From Novibacillus thermophilus (GTDB lineage: Bacteria > Bacillota > Bacilli > Thermoactinomycetales > Novibacillaceae), in the NCBI RefSeq assembly GCF_002005165.1, contig NZ_CP019699.1, forward strand, positions 2,542,001 through 2,606,000: DNA of 64,000 bases, in the 5' to 3' direction. A program made the translations under genes and the position numbers. Shown piece by piece: positions 36,434 to 44,869 of this stretch. The first letter of the stretch is position 1, and the number at the start of each line of letters is the position of its first letter. The notes beneath the pieces were generated by a model. It was not told the origin of the DNA, did no database searches, and was given only the letters and a program-made list of their open reading frames with translations.

Positions 36434-39400
36434 ATGTTACTGGCTGAAGCCAAGTTGAAAAAACGTTTGAAGGAGTTGGAACCGTATCGTTACCGGGATG
36501 CTGTCCGCGTCTCGCCACTCAAGTTTTGTCTCGACGAAAAACGTGAAGTGGTCAGTTACCCCCCCTCTTCCGCCAAGTGGAAAAGTATCCGTGTGGGTGA
36601 GAGGTGGAAAGGACGCGATCTGTACGCCTGGCTCACATCCGACGTTTACGTTCCTGGTGAATGGAACGGGAAGCAAGTGGTCGGTCTTTTCGATTTTGGA
36701 AAGACGGGCGGGGGGCACAATTCCGGATTTGAATCCCTGTTGTTTGTGAACGGGAAACCGTATCAGGGGGTGGATTCGAACCATCGAGAAGTGTTTCTTC
36801 CGGAGAGTGCCCCCGGCGACACGGTTCAGTTGGCATTCCGGTTGTGGTCCGGTCTCGAAGGGGGCGGGCCCCGGAAAGAGCAGGAACATGAAATCAGGCG
36901 TGCGGAGTTGGCGTGGCTGGATGAGGAGACGGATAATTTGTACTATACCGCACGGGCTGTTCTTGAAGCTGTCATGGTGTTGGAGGACAACAGCGCTGAG
37001 CGTACGCTGTTGCTTCAAACACTCGACCGTGCCTTTAAACAGATTGACTGGTCTAAGCCGGGTTCCGAAGCGTTTTACCGAAGTGTTCACGGGGCGAGGG
37101 AGCGTTTGTCCCGGGAATTGGAGCAGCTTCAAAAACACCATCCGGTGACGGTCCGTTGCATCGGCCATACCCACATCGATGTGGCCTGGTTGTGGCGGCT
37201 TAAACACACGCGGGAAAAATGCGCCCGTTCCTTCTCTACTGTATTGCGATTGATGGAACGGTATCCGGAGTACGTCTTTTTGCAGACACAACCGCAACTG
37301 TACGACTACGTGAAAGCGGATTACCCCGGCGTCTATGAGCAGATCAAGGAGAGGGTAAAAGAAGGGCGCTGGGAAGCGGGCGGCGGCATGTGGGTTGAAG
37401 CGGACTGCAACCTGCCTTCCGGTGAATCGCTCGTGCGGCAACTGTTGTTTGGGACACGATTTTTTCGCGACGAATTCGGAGTGGAATGCCGATACTTGTG
37501 GCTCCCCGATGTGTTCGGTTATAGCTGGGCGCTCCCGCAAATTTTAAAGAAATCCGGCATTGACGTCTTCATGACGACGAAAATCAGCTGGAACCAGTAT
37601 AACCGCATGCCGCACGACACGTTTTTTTGGCGCGGTATTGACGGCAGTGAAGTGTTGACTCACTTTATTACGACACCTGTCCCGGATCCCGAACCTGGCT
37701 CCTGGTTTTACACGTACAACGGTACAATTACGCCGGAGACCGTGAAAGGGATTTGGGACGCTTATCGCGATAAGACAGTCAATCGGGAGCTGCTCCTTGC
37801 TTACGGATACGGTGACGGTGGCGGTGGCGCGAACCGCGACATGCTCGAAATGCGCCGGCGGGTCGACAGGATTCCGGGCCTGCCGCATGCGGAAACGGGC
37901 AGGGCGGATGAATACTTTGCGAGGCTGAAGGAACGGATAACCGGTGCTGAAGATTATGTTCACACGTGGGACGGAGAATTGTATCTCGAATACCACCGCG
38001 GCACTTACACGAGCCAAGCGTACAACAAAAAGATGAACCGCAAACTGGAACTCATGTTTCGCGAAACGGAGTGGCTCGGCGCCATGGCGAGCGCGGTTCA
38101 TGCCGACTGGACTCACTATAAGGACAAGGAGCTGATCGAAGGGTGGAAGATCGTGTTGCGCAATCAGTTCCACGATATTATTCCCGGCTCCTCAATACGC
38201 GAAGTGTACGAGGACAGCAGAGAAGAGTACAGGGAAGCGGAAAAGCGCGTCACAGCTGTTTGGCAGAACGCAGTGCGATCTTTCGTGACTCCAAAAGACA
38301 ATGTTGTGACAGTGTTCAATTCGGCGCCGTGGACGCGTGAGGACCTGGTGAAAATCCCGGTCGGCGATGGTATGCGCACTGGAGAGTGGACCGATGTGAA
38401 GGGGCGGAAATTGGAGGCTGAACGTGTCGGCGACCAATGGTTAGTCACTGTGGGCGGATTGCCGCCGATGGGATATTCCACATTGACGTTCCACAGTGAA
38501 AAGCAGACGGCAAAAGGAAGTGAAGGGGCGGGTGCAGCTTCAAGTGACTCGTCAGAGGACAGCCAGGCCTTTAAACTATCCGCTTCGGGAATTGTTACTC
38601 CATTTTATGAACTGGAATGGAACAGCCAAGGGCAGCTCGTAAAGATATATGACCGCGAAAACCGACGGCATGTGCTAAAGTGCAAAGAGCGGGGGAACGT
38701 GTTGCAACTGTTTGAGGATAAGCCATTAGCTTTTGACGCGTGGGACATTGACCTTTTCTATCAGGAGAAGATGGAGGAAGTCGTCGATCTCGTATCGGTA
38801 GAGGTATGTGAACACAATGCGTTGCGGGCGGTCGTTCGATTCACGTGGCAGTATCGCGAGACGACAATCAAACAGGACATGATCGTGTACGCGAAAAGCC
38901 GCCGCATCGATTTCCGGACAGAAGTAGATTGGCAAGAAACCCAACGTTTGCTAAAAGTCGCTTTCCCTGTAAACATTCGGGCCACGGAAGCGACGTACGA
39001 CATTCAATTCGGCAATGTGAAGCGGCCTACTCACTGGAATACGAGCTGGGATTACGCCCGGTTTGAGACCGTCGGTCACCAGTGGGCAGACCTTTCTGAG
39101 CGAGGGTACGGTGTCAGCTTGTTAAACGACAGCAAATACGGTTACGACATTAAGGACAGTGTCATGCGGCTATCTTTACTGAAATCTGCCGTCTATCCCG
39201 ATACGGAAGCCGACCGCGGCCGGCATACCTTCACGTACTCACTGTACCCCCATCCAGGCGACTGGTTGGAAGGCGGAACGGTATACGAAGCCTGGGCGTT
39301 AAATCAACCCTTAACGTTTGTTCACGGTTCGTCTTCCGTTCCGGAACGGTCTCTTTTCCGCATCTCAAACCCGCATGTAATGATCGATGCCGTCAAAAAA

Positions 39401-39616
39401 AGTGAAGATCGAGAGCGTCTAATTTTACGCGTTCACGACTTTTCGGGCGGGCGTGAAGACGTTGAAATTTCGAGTGATTTCACGATTCGATCGTGGCAAG
39501 AGTGTAATTTGATGGAGCGTCCCATTGGGGAGGAAGTGCGAGAGGATCGAATCCGCTTCCATTTAAATCCGTATGAGATCAAGACGTTTCTAGTCGATAT
39601 CGTCGATCCCGACTAG
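36434..39616 (+). CDS. Alpha-mannosidase, glycoside hydrolase family 38
   Basis: A 1060-residue cytoplasmic retaining alpha-mannosidase (no signal peptide), a normal length for bacterial GH38. The zinc-binding motif is GHTHIDVAWLW with His247 and Asp249; the expected nucleophile is Asp359 in WLPDVFGYSW; another zinc-binding histidine is His580 in NQFHDIIPGSSI. N-terminal beta domain about 1-230, catalytic domain 235-510, helical linker 515-600, and beta-sandwich domains to the end. The ATG at 36434 is eight bases after GGAGG. It is the last gene of the 33293-39616 unit and would trim mannosides imported by the adjacent transporter. Targets could be N-glycans, yeast mannan or lipoarabinomannan. 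Confidence 0.95.
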   Translation: MLLAEAKLKKRLKELEPYRYRDAVRVSPLKFCLDEKREVVSYPPSSAKWKSIRVGERWKGRDLYAWLTSDVYVPGEWNGKQVVGLFDFGKTGGGHNSGFESLLFVNGKPYQGVDSNHREVFLPESAPGDTVQLAFRLWSGLEGGGPRKEQEHEIRRAELAWLDEETDNLYYTARAVLEAVMVLEDNSAERTLLLQTLDRAFKQIDWSKPGSEAFYRSVHGARERLSRELEQLQKHHPVTVRCIGHTHIDVAWLWRLKHTREKCARSFSTVLRLMERYPEYVFLQTQPQLYDYVKADYPGVYEQIKERVKEGRWEAGGGMWVEADCNLPSGESLVRQLLFGTRFFRDEFGVECRYLWLPDVFGYSWALPQILKKSGIDVFMTTKISWNQYNRMPHDTFFWRGIDGSEVLTHFITTPVPDPEPGSWFYTYNGTITPETVKGIWDAYRDKTVNRELLLAYGYGDGGGGANRDMLEMRRRVDRIPGLPHAETGRADEYFARLKERITGAEDYVHTWDGELYLEYHRGTYTSQAYNKKMNRKLELMFRETEWLGAMASAVHADWTHYKDKELIEGWKIVLRNQFHDIIPGSSIREVYEDSREEYREAEKRVTAVWQNAVRSFVTPKDNVVTVFNSAPWTREDLVKIPVGDGMRTGEWTDVKGRKLEAERVGDQWLVTVGGLPPMGYSTLTFHSEKQTAKGSEGAGAASSDSSEDSQAFKLSASGIVTPFYELEWNSQGQLVKIYDRENRRHVLKCKERGNVLQLFEDKPLAFDAWDIDLFYQEKMEEVVDLVSVEVCEHNALRAVVRFTWQYRETTIKQDMIVYAKSRRIDFRTEVDWQETQRLLKVAFPVNIRATEATYDIQFGNVKRPTHWNTSWDYARFETVGHQWADLSERGYGVSLLNDSKYGYDIKDSVMRLSLLKSAVYPDTEADRGRHTFTYSLYPHPGDWLEGGTVYEAWALNQPLTFVHGSSSVPERSLFRISNPHVMIDAVKKSEDRERLILRVHDFSGGREDVEISSDFTIRSWQECNLMERPIGEEVREDRIRFHLNPYEIKTFLVDIVDPD

Positions 39617-39667
39617 CTCAGCGGAGCAAGCGGCATAAGATTGTACACAAATGCGACGTGTTAGCAT

Positions 39668-39700
39668 GCCGGTATTCGGACGGGAGTAATACCGGCTTTT
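39668..39700 (+). terminator. Rho-independent terminator after the alpha-mannosidase gene
   Basis: A 9-bp stem GCCGGTATT / AATACCGGC (39668-39676 and 39688-39696), an 11-base loop, then TTTT and a C/T-rich tail. Confidence 0.88.
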
Positions 39701-39824
39701 CTCTGTACTTTCATGTTTCGACGAGCCATGCTGTTATAGCACAAAGACTGCCAAAATCGTAGCGAACGGATTGCGATTGTTCGTCTGATTTTTACAACGA
39801 TGACATCCGTTATCTGCATTTAAT

Positions 39825-39839
39825 ACGAAAGCGTTTTCT
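39825..39839 (+). promoter_or_regulatory. Possible CcpA (cre) site upstream of the GH28-like gene
   Basis: ACGAAAGCGTTTTCT differs from the Bacillus cre consensus WTGNAANCGNWNNCW at one position. It lies about 40 bases before the start codon at 39878, where catabolite repression of a secreted polysaccharide-degrading enzyme would be expected. Confidence 0.45.
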
Positions 39840-39877
39840 ATTAAACTAGTCGTAAATTATACGAGGGAGTTGAGAAG

Positions 39878-40060
39878 ATGAAGGCAGTATCGAAACTTCG
39901 GGTCGTTTACTTACAGCTGGTTCAACGGTGGAAAACGCAGCAGGTTGTACAAAAACTTCGACAGATAAAGGTACTCGGCTACACGTCCAATAGACGGTTC
40001 GTTAAGCCGACCGTGTCTGTGATCAAGTCCGAAATTGTGTGTAAAAAGCTCCTCGGTTAG
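39878..40060 (+). pseudogene. 5' end of the split GH28-like gene
   Basis: This 60-codon frame has a proper ATG and a GAGGGAG site, but it is the start of the secreted enzyme gene that resumes after the insertion sequence. Removing 40021-41412 plus one copy of the 8-bp duplication GTGTCTGT joins KPTVSV to LLTLLMACSFF in the same frame. The first 47 codons thus make a long, basic N-terminal extension ahead of the signal-peptide core; codons after 40020 belong to the element. On its own it is probably not functional. Confidence 0.88.
40013..40020. repeat. Target-site duplication of the IS256-family element (left copy)
   Basis: GTGTCTGT, identical to 41413-41420. Eight bases is the usual duplication length for IS256-family insertion. 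Confidence 0.88.
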
Positions 40061-41412
40061 ATAAGCTGCCTACATGATGCGTGTCACCTTACTATGTGTT
40101 TTTGCTGAATGGCTTTTGCGCCAGGTGAAGTAATCTTCCATATCGAGGTATTTCCGACCACTGGCCCACTTCTCATCCTGTTCCATGAGTAAGGCCCCCA
40201 ACAGACGAATCACCGATTGGCGGTTGGGAAAAATGCGAATCACACGTTCCCGTCTGCGGATTTCTTCGTTCAACCGCTCGACGCTGTTGGTGGTACGCAG
40301 TCGCTTACGGTACTTCTCAGGGAAAGCCAAAACGGCGGTGGCATCATCAAACCCGTTTTCCAAAATACGCATGGCTTTAGGCGCTTTCTCTTCAAAGACT
40401 TTCAGCGTTTCGTTCAAAAGCATTCTGGCTGTTTCGATATCCGCTGCATCCAGGATGCCACGGACATGGCGATGAACTTCGTCTCTCAGCGCTTTTGGTG
40501 TGGCATCCAGAATATTACGCATCAAATGGGTTTGACAGCGTTGCCAGGTGACCCCTTGGAAATGGTGACGAATGGCACGGACTAAACCGCCATGGTCATC
40601 AGAGGTGATCAAATCGACACCACCAAGACCACGTTGTTTTAACCAACTGAAAAATTCGCTCCAGCTGGCTTCCGATTCCGTGTCACCGGTCATGATCCCC
40701 AAGACTTCCCGGTAACCGTCTGTGTTGACACCGATTCCTATCATCACTCCTCTGGACCGTACCCGGCCATCCTCACGGACTTTGAGGTACAAGGCATCCA
40801 CCAGCACAAACGGGAACCGGCGGTCTGAAAGCGGACGATAATTCCAAGCCTCCACAATAGGATCAAGCCTTTTGCACAGGTCTGAAACGGTGGACTTGGA
40901 AAAATGAGTGCCGCAAAGCTCTTCGGTAATCTGAGTCACTTTACGTGTGGAAACCCCATTCACGACCATTTCCATCAAAGCCAACACCAAAGCTTGCTCG
41001 CTCCGTTGGTAACGGGCAAACAGTTCAGTGGAGAACTGACCGTTTCGAATCCGTGGAACACGTAACGTAATGGTCCCCACCCGAGTGGTTAATTGATGAG
41101 GATAGGATCCATTGCGATAGCCTTGACGGGAATCCGTGCGTTCATAGCGTTCAGCTGCCAGCTGTTCGGTCACCTGCGCTTGGAGAATTTGGTTTAATAC
41201 CGATTCCAGTAATTTCGCTACACCAGCGTCTTTTGAATGTCCTAAAAAAAGTTGCTGCAAAAGTTCTTGATCTACGGTAATCTGGTATTGAGCCATTTCA
41301 AAATTCTCCTCTCCAGAATGGTATTTCCGACAACTCCATTCTAACCGAGGATTTTGAAATTGGCTCCTTTATTTTTAAGGAATCCATTTTACACAATTAT
41401 AAGGACTTAACT
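40021..41412 (-). mobile_element. IS256-family insertion sequence (1392 bp)
   Basis: The element is bounded by 8-bp direct repeats GTGTCTGT. Its ends are imperfect inverted repeats of about 26 bp (17 of 26 positions match; shared AAGTCC near the tip and TGTGTAAAA further in). Inside the ends lies a second perfect 11-bp inverted pair, CCTCGGTTAGA at 40051-40061 and its complement at 41340-41350. It carries one transposase gene on the minus strand and interrupts the GH28-like gene in the opposite orientation. Confidence 0.88.
40070..41296 (-). CDS. IS256-family (mutator-type) transposase
   Basis: A 408-residue DDE transposase of full length and without stops, so the element may still be active. 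Typical segments are RYERTDSRQGYRNGSYPHQL, LTTRVGTITLRVPRIRNG, VLVDALYLKVRE (catalytic Asp), ITSDDHGGLVRAI, TWQRCQTHLMRNIL, and a late TNSVERLNEEIRRRERVIRI containing the catalytic Glu. It cuts and joins DNA at the element's ends. Confidence 0.97.
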   Translation of the reverse strand: MAQYQITVDQELLQQLFLGHSKDAGVAKLLESVLNQILQAQVTEQLAAERYERTDSRQGYRNGSYPHQLTTRVGTITLRVPRIRNGQFSTELFARYQRSEQALVLALMEMVVNGVSTRKVTQITEELCGTHFSKSTVSDLCKRLDPIVEAWNYRPLSDRRFPFVLVDALYLKVREDGRVRSRGVMIGIGVNTDGYREVLGIMTGDTESEASWSEFFSWLKQRGLGGVDLITSDDHGGLVRAIRHHFQGVTWQRCQTHLMRNILDATPKALRDEVHRHVRGILDAADIETARMLLNETLKVFEEKAPKAMRILENGFDDATAVLAFPEKYRKRLRTTNSVERLNEEIRRRERVIRIFPNRQSVIRLLGALLMEQDEKWASGRKYLDMEDYFTWRKSHSAKTHSKVTRIM

Positions 41413-41420
41413 GTGTCTGT
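41413..41420. repeat. Target-site duplication of the IS256-family element (right copy)
   Basis: GTGTCTGT, identical to 40013-40020. Its first codon, GTG, is also the first available start for the remaining part of the enzyme gene. Confidence 0.88.
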
Positions 41421-44400
41421 TCTTCTCACCTTATTAATGGCATGCAGTTTTTTCAGAGGGATATCTGAAGCGGAATCACGAGTTTCGGTACCAGAAGCGC
41501 CACGAAATTTACAAATACCGACTCTTGCGTATGACGAAAGCAGCATAACCCTTGTATGGGAAAAGCCTGAAAACTACGACGATATTGTGGATTTTAACGT
41601 CTACATGGATGGTAAAAAAATAGGGAGCTCGTCTAAAGATAACAGTGGACCAGCTAAAGCTTACATCGACAATTTTTATGAAAACATCGATAAAGATAAT
41701 TTCCACACAAACATTCTTATTCACAACTTTAAAGTAGAAAATCTCCAACCGGACACGGCATATGAATTTTATGTCACTTCGGTTAATGCAGACGGTGTCG
41801 AATCGATGCCATCTAACAAAATTACAGGGAGAACAACGCCTGTTAAAGACGTTTTTAACGTTGAAGACTTTGGCGCCACCGCAGATGACGATATAAAGGA
41901 TACAGAAGCAATCCAGGCTACAATTGATGCAGCGACACCAGGTTCCATCGTTTTAATTCCTGAAGGGAAATTCATCTCTGGCGAAATTTGGTTAAAGTCG
42001 GATATTACCTTTCAAGTGGACGGTTATTTACTCGGCTCCCCGGATGCGGAAGATTACAGCCGGGGTTTCTGGTTATACGACTATTCTACAGATGAGCGTT
42101 CTTTTTCCTTGATCAACGCCCACACGTACGATTACGGCAGCTTGAAAAATATTCGAATAGTCGGTGACGGAGTCATTGACGGCAACGGGTGGAAATACGA
42201 TGACAGACATCCGACGATAGACGAGCTGGGCAACGAACTGCCACGTCTGGTCGCAGGGGATAACGCTAAAGTGACGGGTGGGGTCAAAGTTGTCGATGGA
42301 CAAATGTCTCCGTTAGACTTAGACTCCAAGGACACACTTGGCATTTTAGCTGCCAACCAGTCCTATGCGGCTCAACAATCGGGGATGAACGCCAAATCGG
42401 CCTACGCGACCCGCTCGAATCTCATTACCGTGCGGGGGGTTGACGGCATGTACTACGAAGGGTTTACTCAACTCAATCCCGCCTTCCACGGTATCGTCAA
42501 CCTTCACAGTGAAAACATCGTAGTAAATGGAACCGTTTCTAAAACTTATGATGGAAACAATGCTGACGGATTCGAGTTCGGCAACTCTCGAAATATTATG
42601 GTGTTCAACAATTTCCTCGACACAGGAGATGACAGCATCAACTTTGCGTCAGGCATGGGTCAAGCTGCAGCAAACGCTGAACCGACAGGCAATGCGTGGA
42701 TCTTTAACAATTACATTCGGGAAGGGCATGGCGGCGTGGTGACAGGGAGCCATACAGGGGGGTGGATTCAAGAACTTCTAGTCGAAGATAATATCATGTA
42801 TAAAACGGACGTGGGCCTGCGTTGTAAGACGAATACGCCGATGGGGGGCGGCGCGCGGGATATCCTTTTTAGAGACAATGCACTGGAGAGCATCGATGGA
42901 GATGGTCCGTTCGTCTTTACATCTTCGTACACGGACCCGAACGCCGCTATTCTTTATGAGCCTGCAGAAACCATTTCTCAGTTTAAAGATATGGAAATTG
43001 TCAATACAACGGTTCGCAACCAGGAAGGTCAGGCGCAATCCATTCTCATCACAGGTCATCGCGATGTGGGTGAAGTCTTTCACGAAAATATCGTCTTTAG
43101 AGACGTGAAGTTTGATAACGTCCGATCAACTAACATTCGCTACGGAAAAGACATTCAATTTTACGATGTGGAATTTACGAATGTTCAAGACAATGACGGC
43201 GATCCATGGCGAATCGCAAATTCGACTGGACTAGTCTTTGAAAATACAACCATGTCACCCGTCGCCGAAGATGCGGCACAAAAACCGCAATGGGAGAAAG
43301 GTTCAACTGTTCGTGCGAAATCTTCATCCGATGGGAGAAGTGTCACGCTCACTTGGAGTGAAGCGACTGACAACGTAGGCGTACAGGGCTATACCGTGTA
43401 TAAAAATGGTGAAAAAATAGGAATGGACTACACGACCGTTTCCGGAACGAGTTATACGGTTCACGGTTTAGCTCCTGCGACAGAGTATACGTTCAAAATC
43501 GAAGCGACAGATGCAACAGGTAACCGCACATCTGATGGACCGGAAGTGAACATAACGACTTTAGGAGCTAAAGATACAACCCCTCCAACACTTCCGGAAA
43601 ATACAGAAATCAAAGAACTCACCACCCGGATACCAGCGAGCGATACGTTTAGCGGGAAGGAAGAAGAAGTGGTGTATCCTGGATTTACGTGGGCATCTGT
43701 CGCTTGGGAAAAGAGTTCTGATGAGAACGGGATTGCCGGTTACTACGTGTACGCCAATGGTGAGCTAAAAGGGTTTACGCCACAAAACCAATACACGTTG
43801 ACGAAGCTGGAGCCGGGAACAATCTATCGTGTGGAAGTCGAAGCTGTGGATGTTGCAGGTAACAAAGTGGATTACGGCACATCCCTTGAAATTGAAACTG
43901 CCCCGCCGTACCCAATTGGCGCCCCCACAATTGAAGGGGATCTAAACGCTACAGTAAAAGGCTCAAGTGTCGAGTTATCTTGGAACGAGGCAACAGCGGT
44001 CAACCAAGACATAGTGGGGTACCGGGTGTATGTCAACGGCCAACCCGTTAAGCCCGAAGGTGTAGAATTTACGCCAATTAACCGCGCTGTGACGACGAGG
44101 GACACCACCTTTACTGTGGATGGGCTTGATCAAGGAGATTACACGTTTAAAGTGGAAGCCGTTGGTCGCGGAGTCAAACTGTCCAAAAGGGAAAGACTTG
44201 CCAGTCAGATTCCGAACGGCCTCGTGGAAGTAGAAGAATTTAGGTGGAGTGGAAGTGGTCCAAGCACTGAAGTTTCATTGACAGCGGATGTAAGTGCAGC
44301 CGACATGAAGGCGCTCGTTGAGCGCTTTGAGGAAAAGGGAGAATTTGCGAACCGCGACGCTGCCCGTTCCTTAATCATCCACCTGACGGCAGTCGATCAC

Positions 44401-44565
44401 TTCGAAAGGCGAGAAGCGGCTGAAAAGGTAGTCAAACATATGAAACGCTTTAAAGTGTTACTTGACCATCAGCAAGACGGTGAGTTGATATCTGAAAGGG
44501 CGTTTCAAGCGCTTCACTCTCATGCGGATGCATTGATGAAAAAGTGGGAACAGTCCCTTCGGTAA
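41413..44565 (+). CDS. GH28-like secreted polysaccharidase with FN3 and FIMAH domains, 5' end removed by IS
   Basis: Remaining 1050 codons of an ancestral 1095-residue extracellular enzyme. Order: rest of the signal core (SVLLTLLMACSFF), an FN3 domain (to about residue 140), a GH28-type right-handed beta-helix, three more FN3-like domains (about 640-930), and a C-terminal FIMAH domain. GH28 active-site motifs are kept: NADGFEFGNS, TGDDSINF, GHGGVVTGSHTGG and RCKTN, which supports exo-polygalacturonase-like activity on a uronic-acid polymer. AAGGA at the end of the IS, eight bases before GTG 41413, might still allow translation, but the signal peptide would lack its basic n-region. The last 270 coding bases are nearly identical to those of the gene at 61570. 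Confidence 0.85.
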   Translation: MSVLLTLLMACSFFRGISEAESRVSVPEAPRNLQIPTLAYDESSITLVWEKPENYDDIVDFNVYMDGKKIGSSSKDNSGPAKAYIDNFYENIDKDNFHTNILIHNFKVENLQPDTAYEFYVTSVNADGVESMPSNKITGRTTPVKDVFNVEDFGATADDDIKDTEAIQATIDAATPGSIVLIPEGKFISGEIWLKSDITFQVDGYLLGSPDAEDYSRGFWLYDYSTDERSFSLINAHTYDYGSLKNIRIVGDGVIDGNGWKYDDRHPTIDELGNELPRLVAGDNAKVTGGVKVVDGQMSPLDLDSKDTLGILAANQSYAAQQSGMNAKSAYATRSNLITVRGVDGMYYEGFTQLNPAFHGIVNLHSENIVVNGTVSKTYDGNNADGFEFGNSRNIMVFNNFLDTGDDSINFASGMGQAAANAEPTGNAWIFNNYIREGHGGVVTGSHTGGWIQELLVEDNIMYKTDVGLRCKTNTPMGGGARDILFRDNALESIDGDGPFVFTSSYTDPNAAILYEPAETISQFKDMEIVNTTVRNQEGQAQSILITGHRDVGEVFHENIVFRDVKFDNVRSTNIRYGKDIQFYDVEFTNVQDNDGDPWRIANSTGLVFENTTMSPVAEDAAQKPQWEKGSTVRAKSSSDGRSVTLTWSEATDNVGVQGYTVYKNGEKIGMDYTTVSGTSYTVHGLAPATEYTFKIEATDATGNRTSDGPEVNITTLGAKDTTPPTLPENTEIKELTTRIPASDTFSGKEEEVVYPGFTWASVAWEKSSDENGIAGYYVYANGELKGFTPQNQYTLTKLEPGTIYRVEVEAVDVAGNKVDYGTSLEIETAPPYPIGAPTIEGDLNATVKGSSVELSWNEATAVNQDIVGYRVYVNGQPVKPEGVEFTPINRAVTTRDTTFTVDGLDQGDYTFKVEAVGRGVKLSKRERLASQIPNGLVEVEEFRWSGSGPSTEVSLTADVSAADMKALVERFEEKGEFANRDAARSLIIHLTAVDHFERREAAEKVVKHMKRFKVLLDHQQDGELISERAFQALHSHADALMKKWEQSLR

Positions 44566-44599
44566 CTCTCCCCCGTGACAGGCGATACTGTCACGGGGG
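44294..44599 (+). repeat. 306-bp near-identical repeat, copy 1 (FIMAH domain plus hairpin)
   Basis: Matches 63257-63562 over 306 bases with two differences that I can find (both silent third positions, GAA/GAG and GCG/GCA). It covers the C-terminal domain of about 90 residues, the stop codon and the following hairpin. Confidence 0.95.
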
Positions 44600-44600
44600 G
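44570..44600 (+). terminator. Hairpin terminator after the GH28-like gene
   Basis: Perfect 11-bp stem CCCCCGTGACA / TGTCACGGGGG with an eight-base loop GGCGATAC. The T run is poor (GATTAATATT), so termination may be partial. Confidence 0.75.
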
Positions 44601-44783
44601 ATTAATATTAGGGGCCTTGAAGTAGTCTCTCTGGCTGAAATAAACGTCAGGCTCTCGATTAACGTTTTTTTTGATTGAGGCGTTTTTTTATTGATGCAAA
44701 AAGATATAGAGGCGTTACTTTTAAACGACAGATACCGCGATCACGCCAGTGTAATTGACAAATAAAAAATTTAAAAAAAAGTG

Positions 44784-44849
44784 TTGAAATGGCAAACTGT
44801 TCAGTGTATACTAGTAATCGATTACATAAACGTTTACATAAACGATTAC
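44784..44849 (+). promoter_or_regulatory. Promoter with three tandem LacI-type operator boxes
   Basis: Promoter: TTGAAA at 44784-44789, a 17-base spacer, and TATACT at 44807-44812. Directly after it come three palindromic 10-mers spaced exactly 12 bases apart: TAATCGATTA (44815), TAAACGTTTA (44827) and TAAACGATTA (44839). These have the central CG typical of LacI-family operators. The same promoter and two of the boxes recur before the LacI gene at 51164-51216. The 44566-44783 stretch before it holds only the hairpin and T-rich sequence. Confidence 0.85.
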
Positions 44850-44869
44850 ATATGAATGGGGGCGTCGAA

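Noticed and set aside
36437-37540. Long open frame (367 codons) antisense to the alpha-mannosidase gene
   Set aside because: It mirrors the codon structure of a confidently identified GH38 gene, has no recognisable domain and no ribosome-binding site. Similar antisense frames over mtlD and cydA were dropped for the same reason.
40051-41350. The perfect 11-bp inverted pair CCTCGGTTAGA as the ends of the IS256-family element
   Set aside because: The 8-bp duplication GTGTCTGT and the in-frame reconstruction of the host gene place the ends at 40021 and 41412, so this pair is subterminal.
8284-44692. Similar T-rich stretches TAACGTTTT...CGTTTTTTTA at 8284 and 44655 as shared terminators or element ends
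   Set aside because: Only about four base pairs could form a stem and the similarity is largely low-complexity T runs.
44815-44848. Regularly spaced short repeats resembling a tiny CRISPR-like array
   Set aside because: The units are 10-bp palindromes at 12-bp steps directly after a promoter and recur before a LacI gene; there are no spacers or cas genes.
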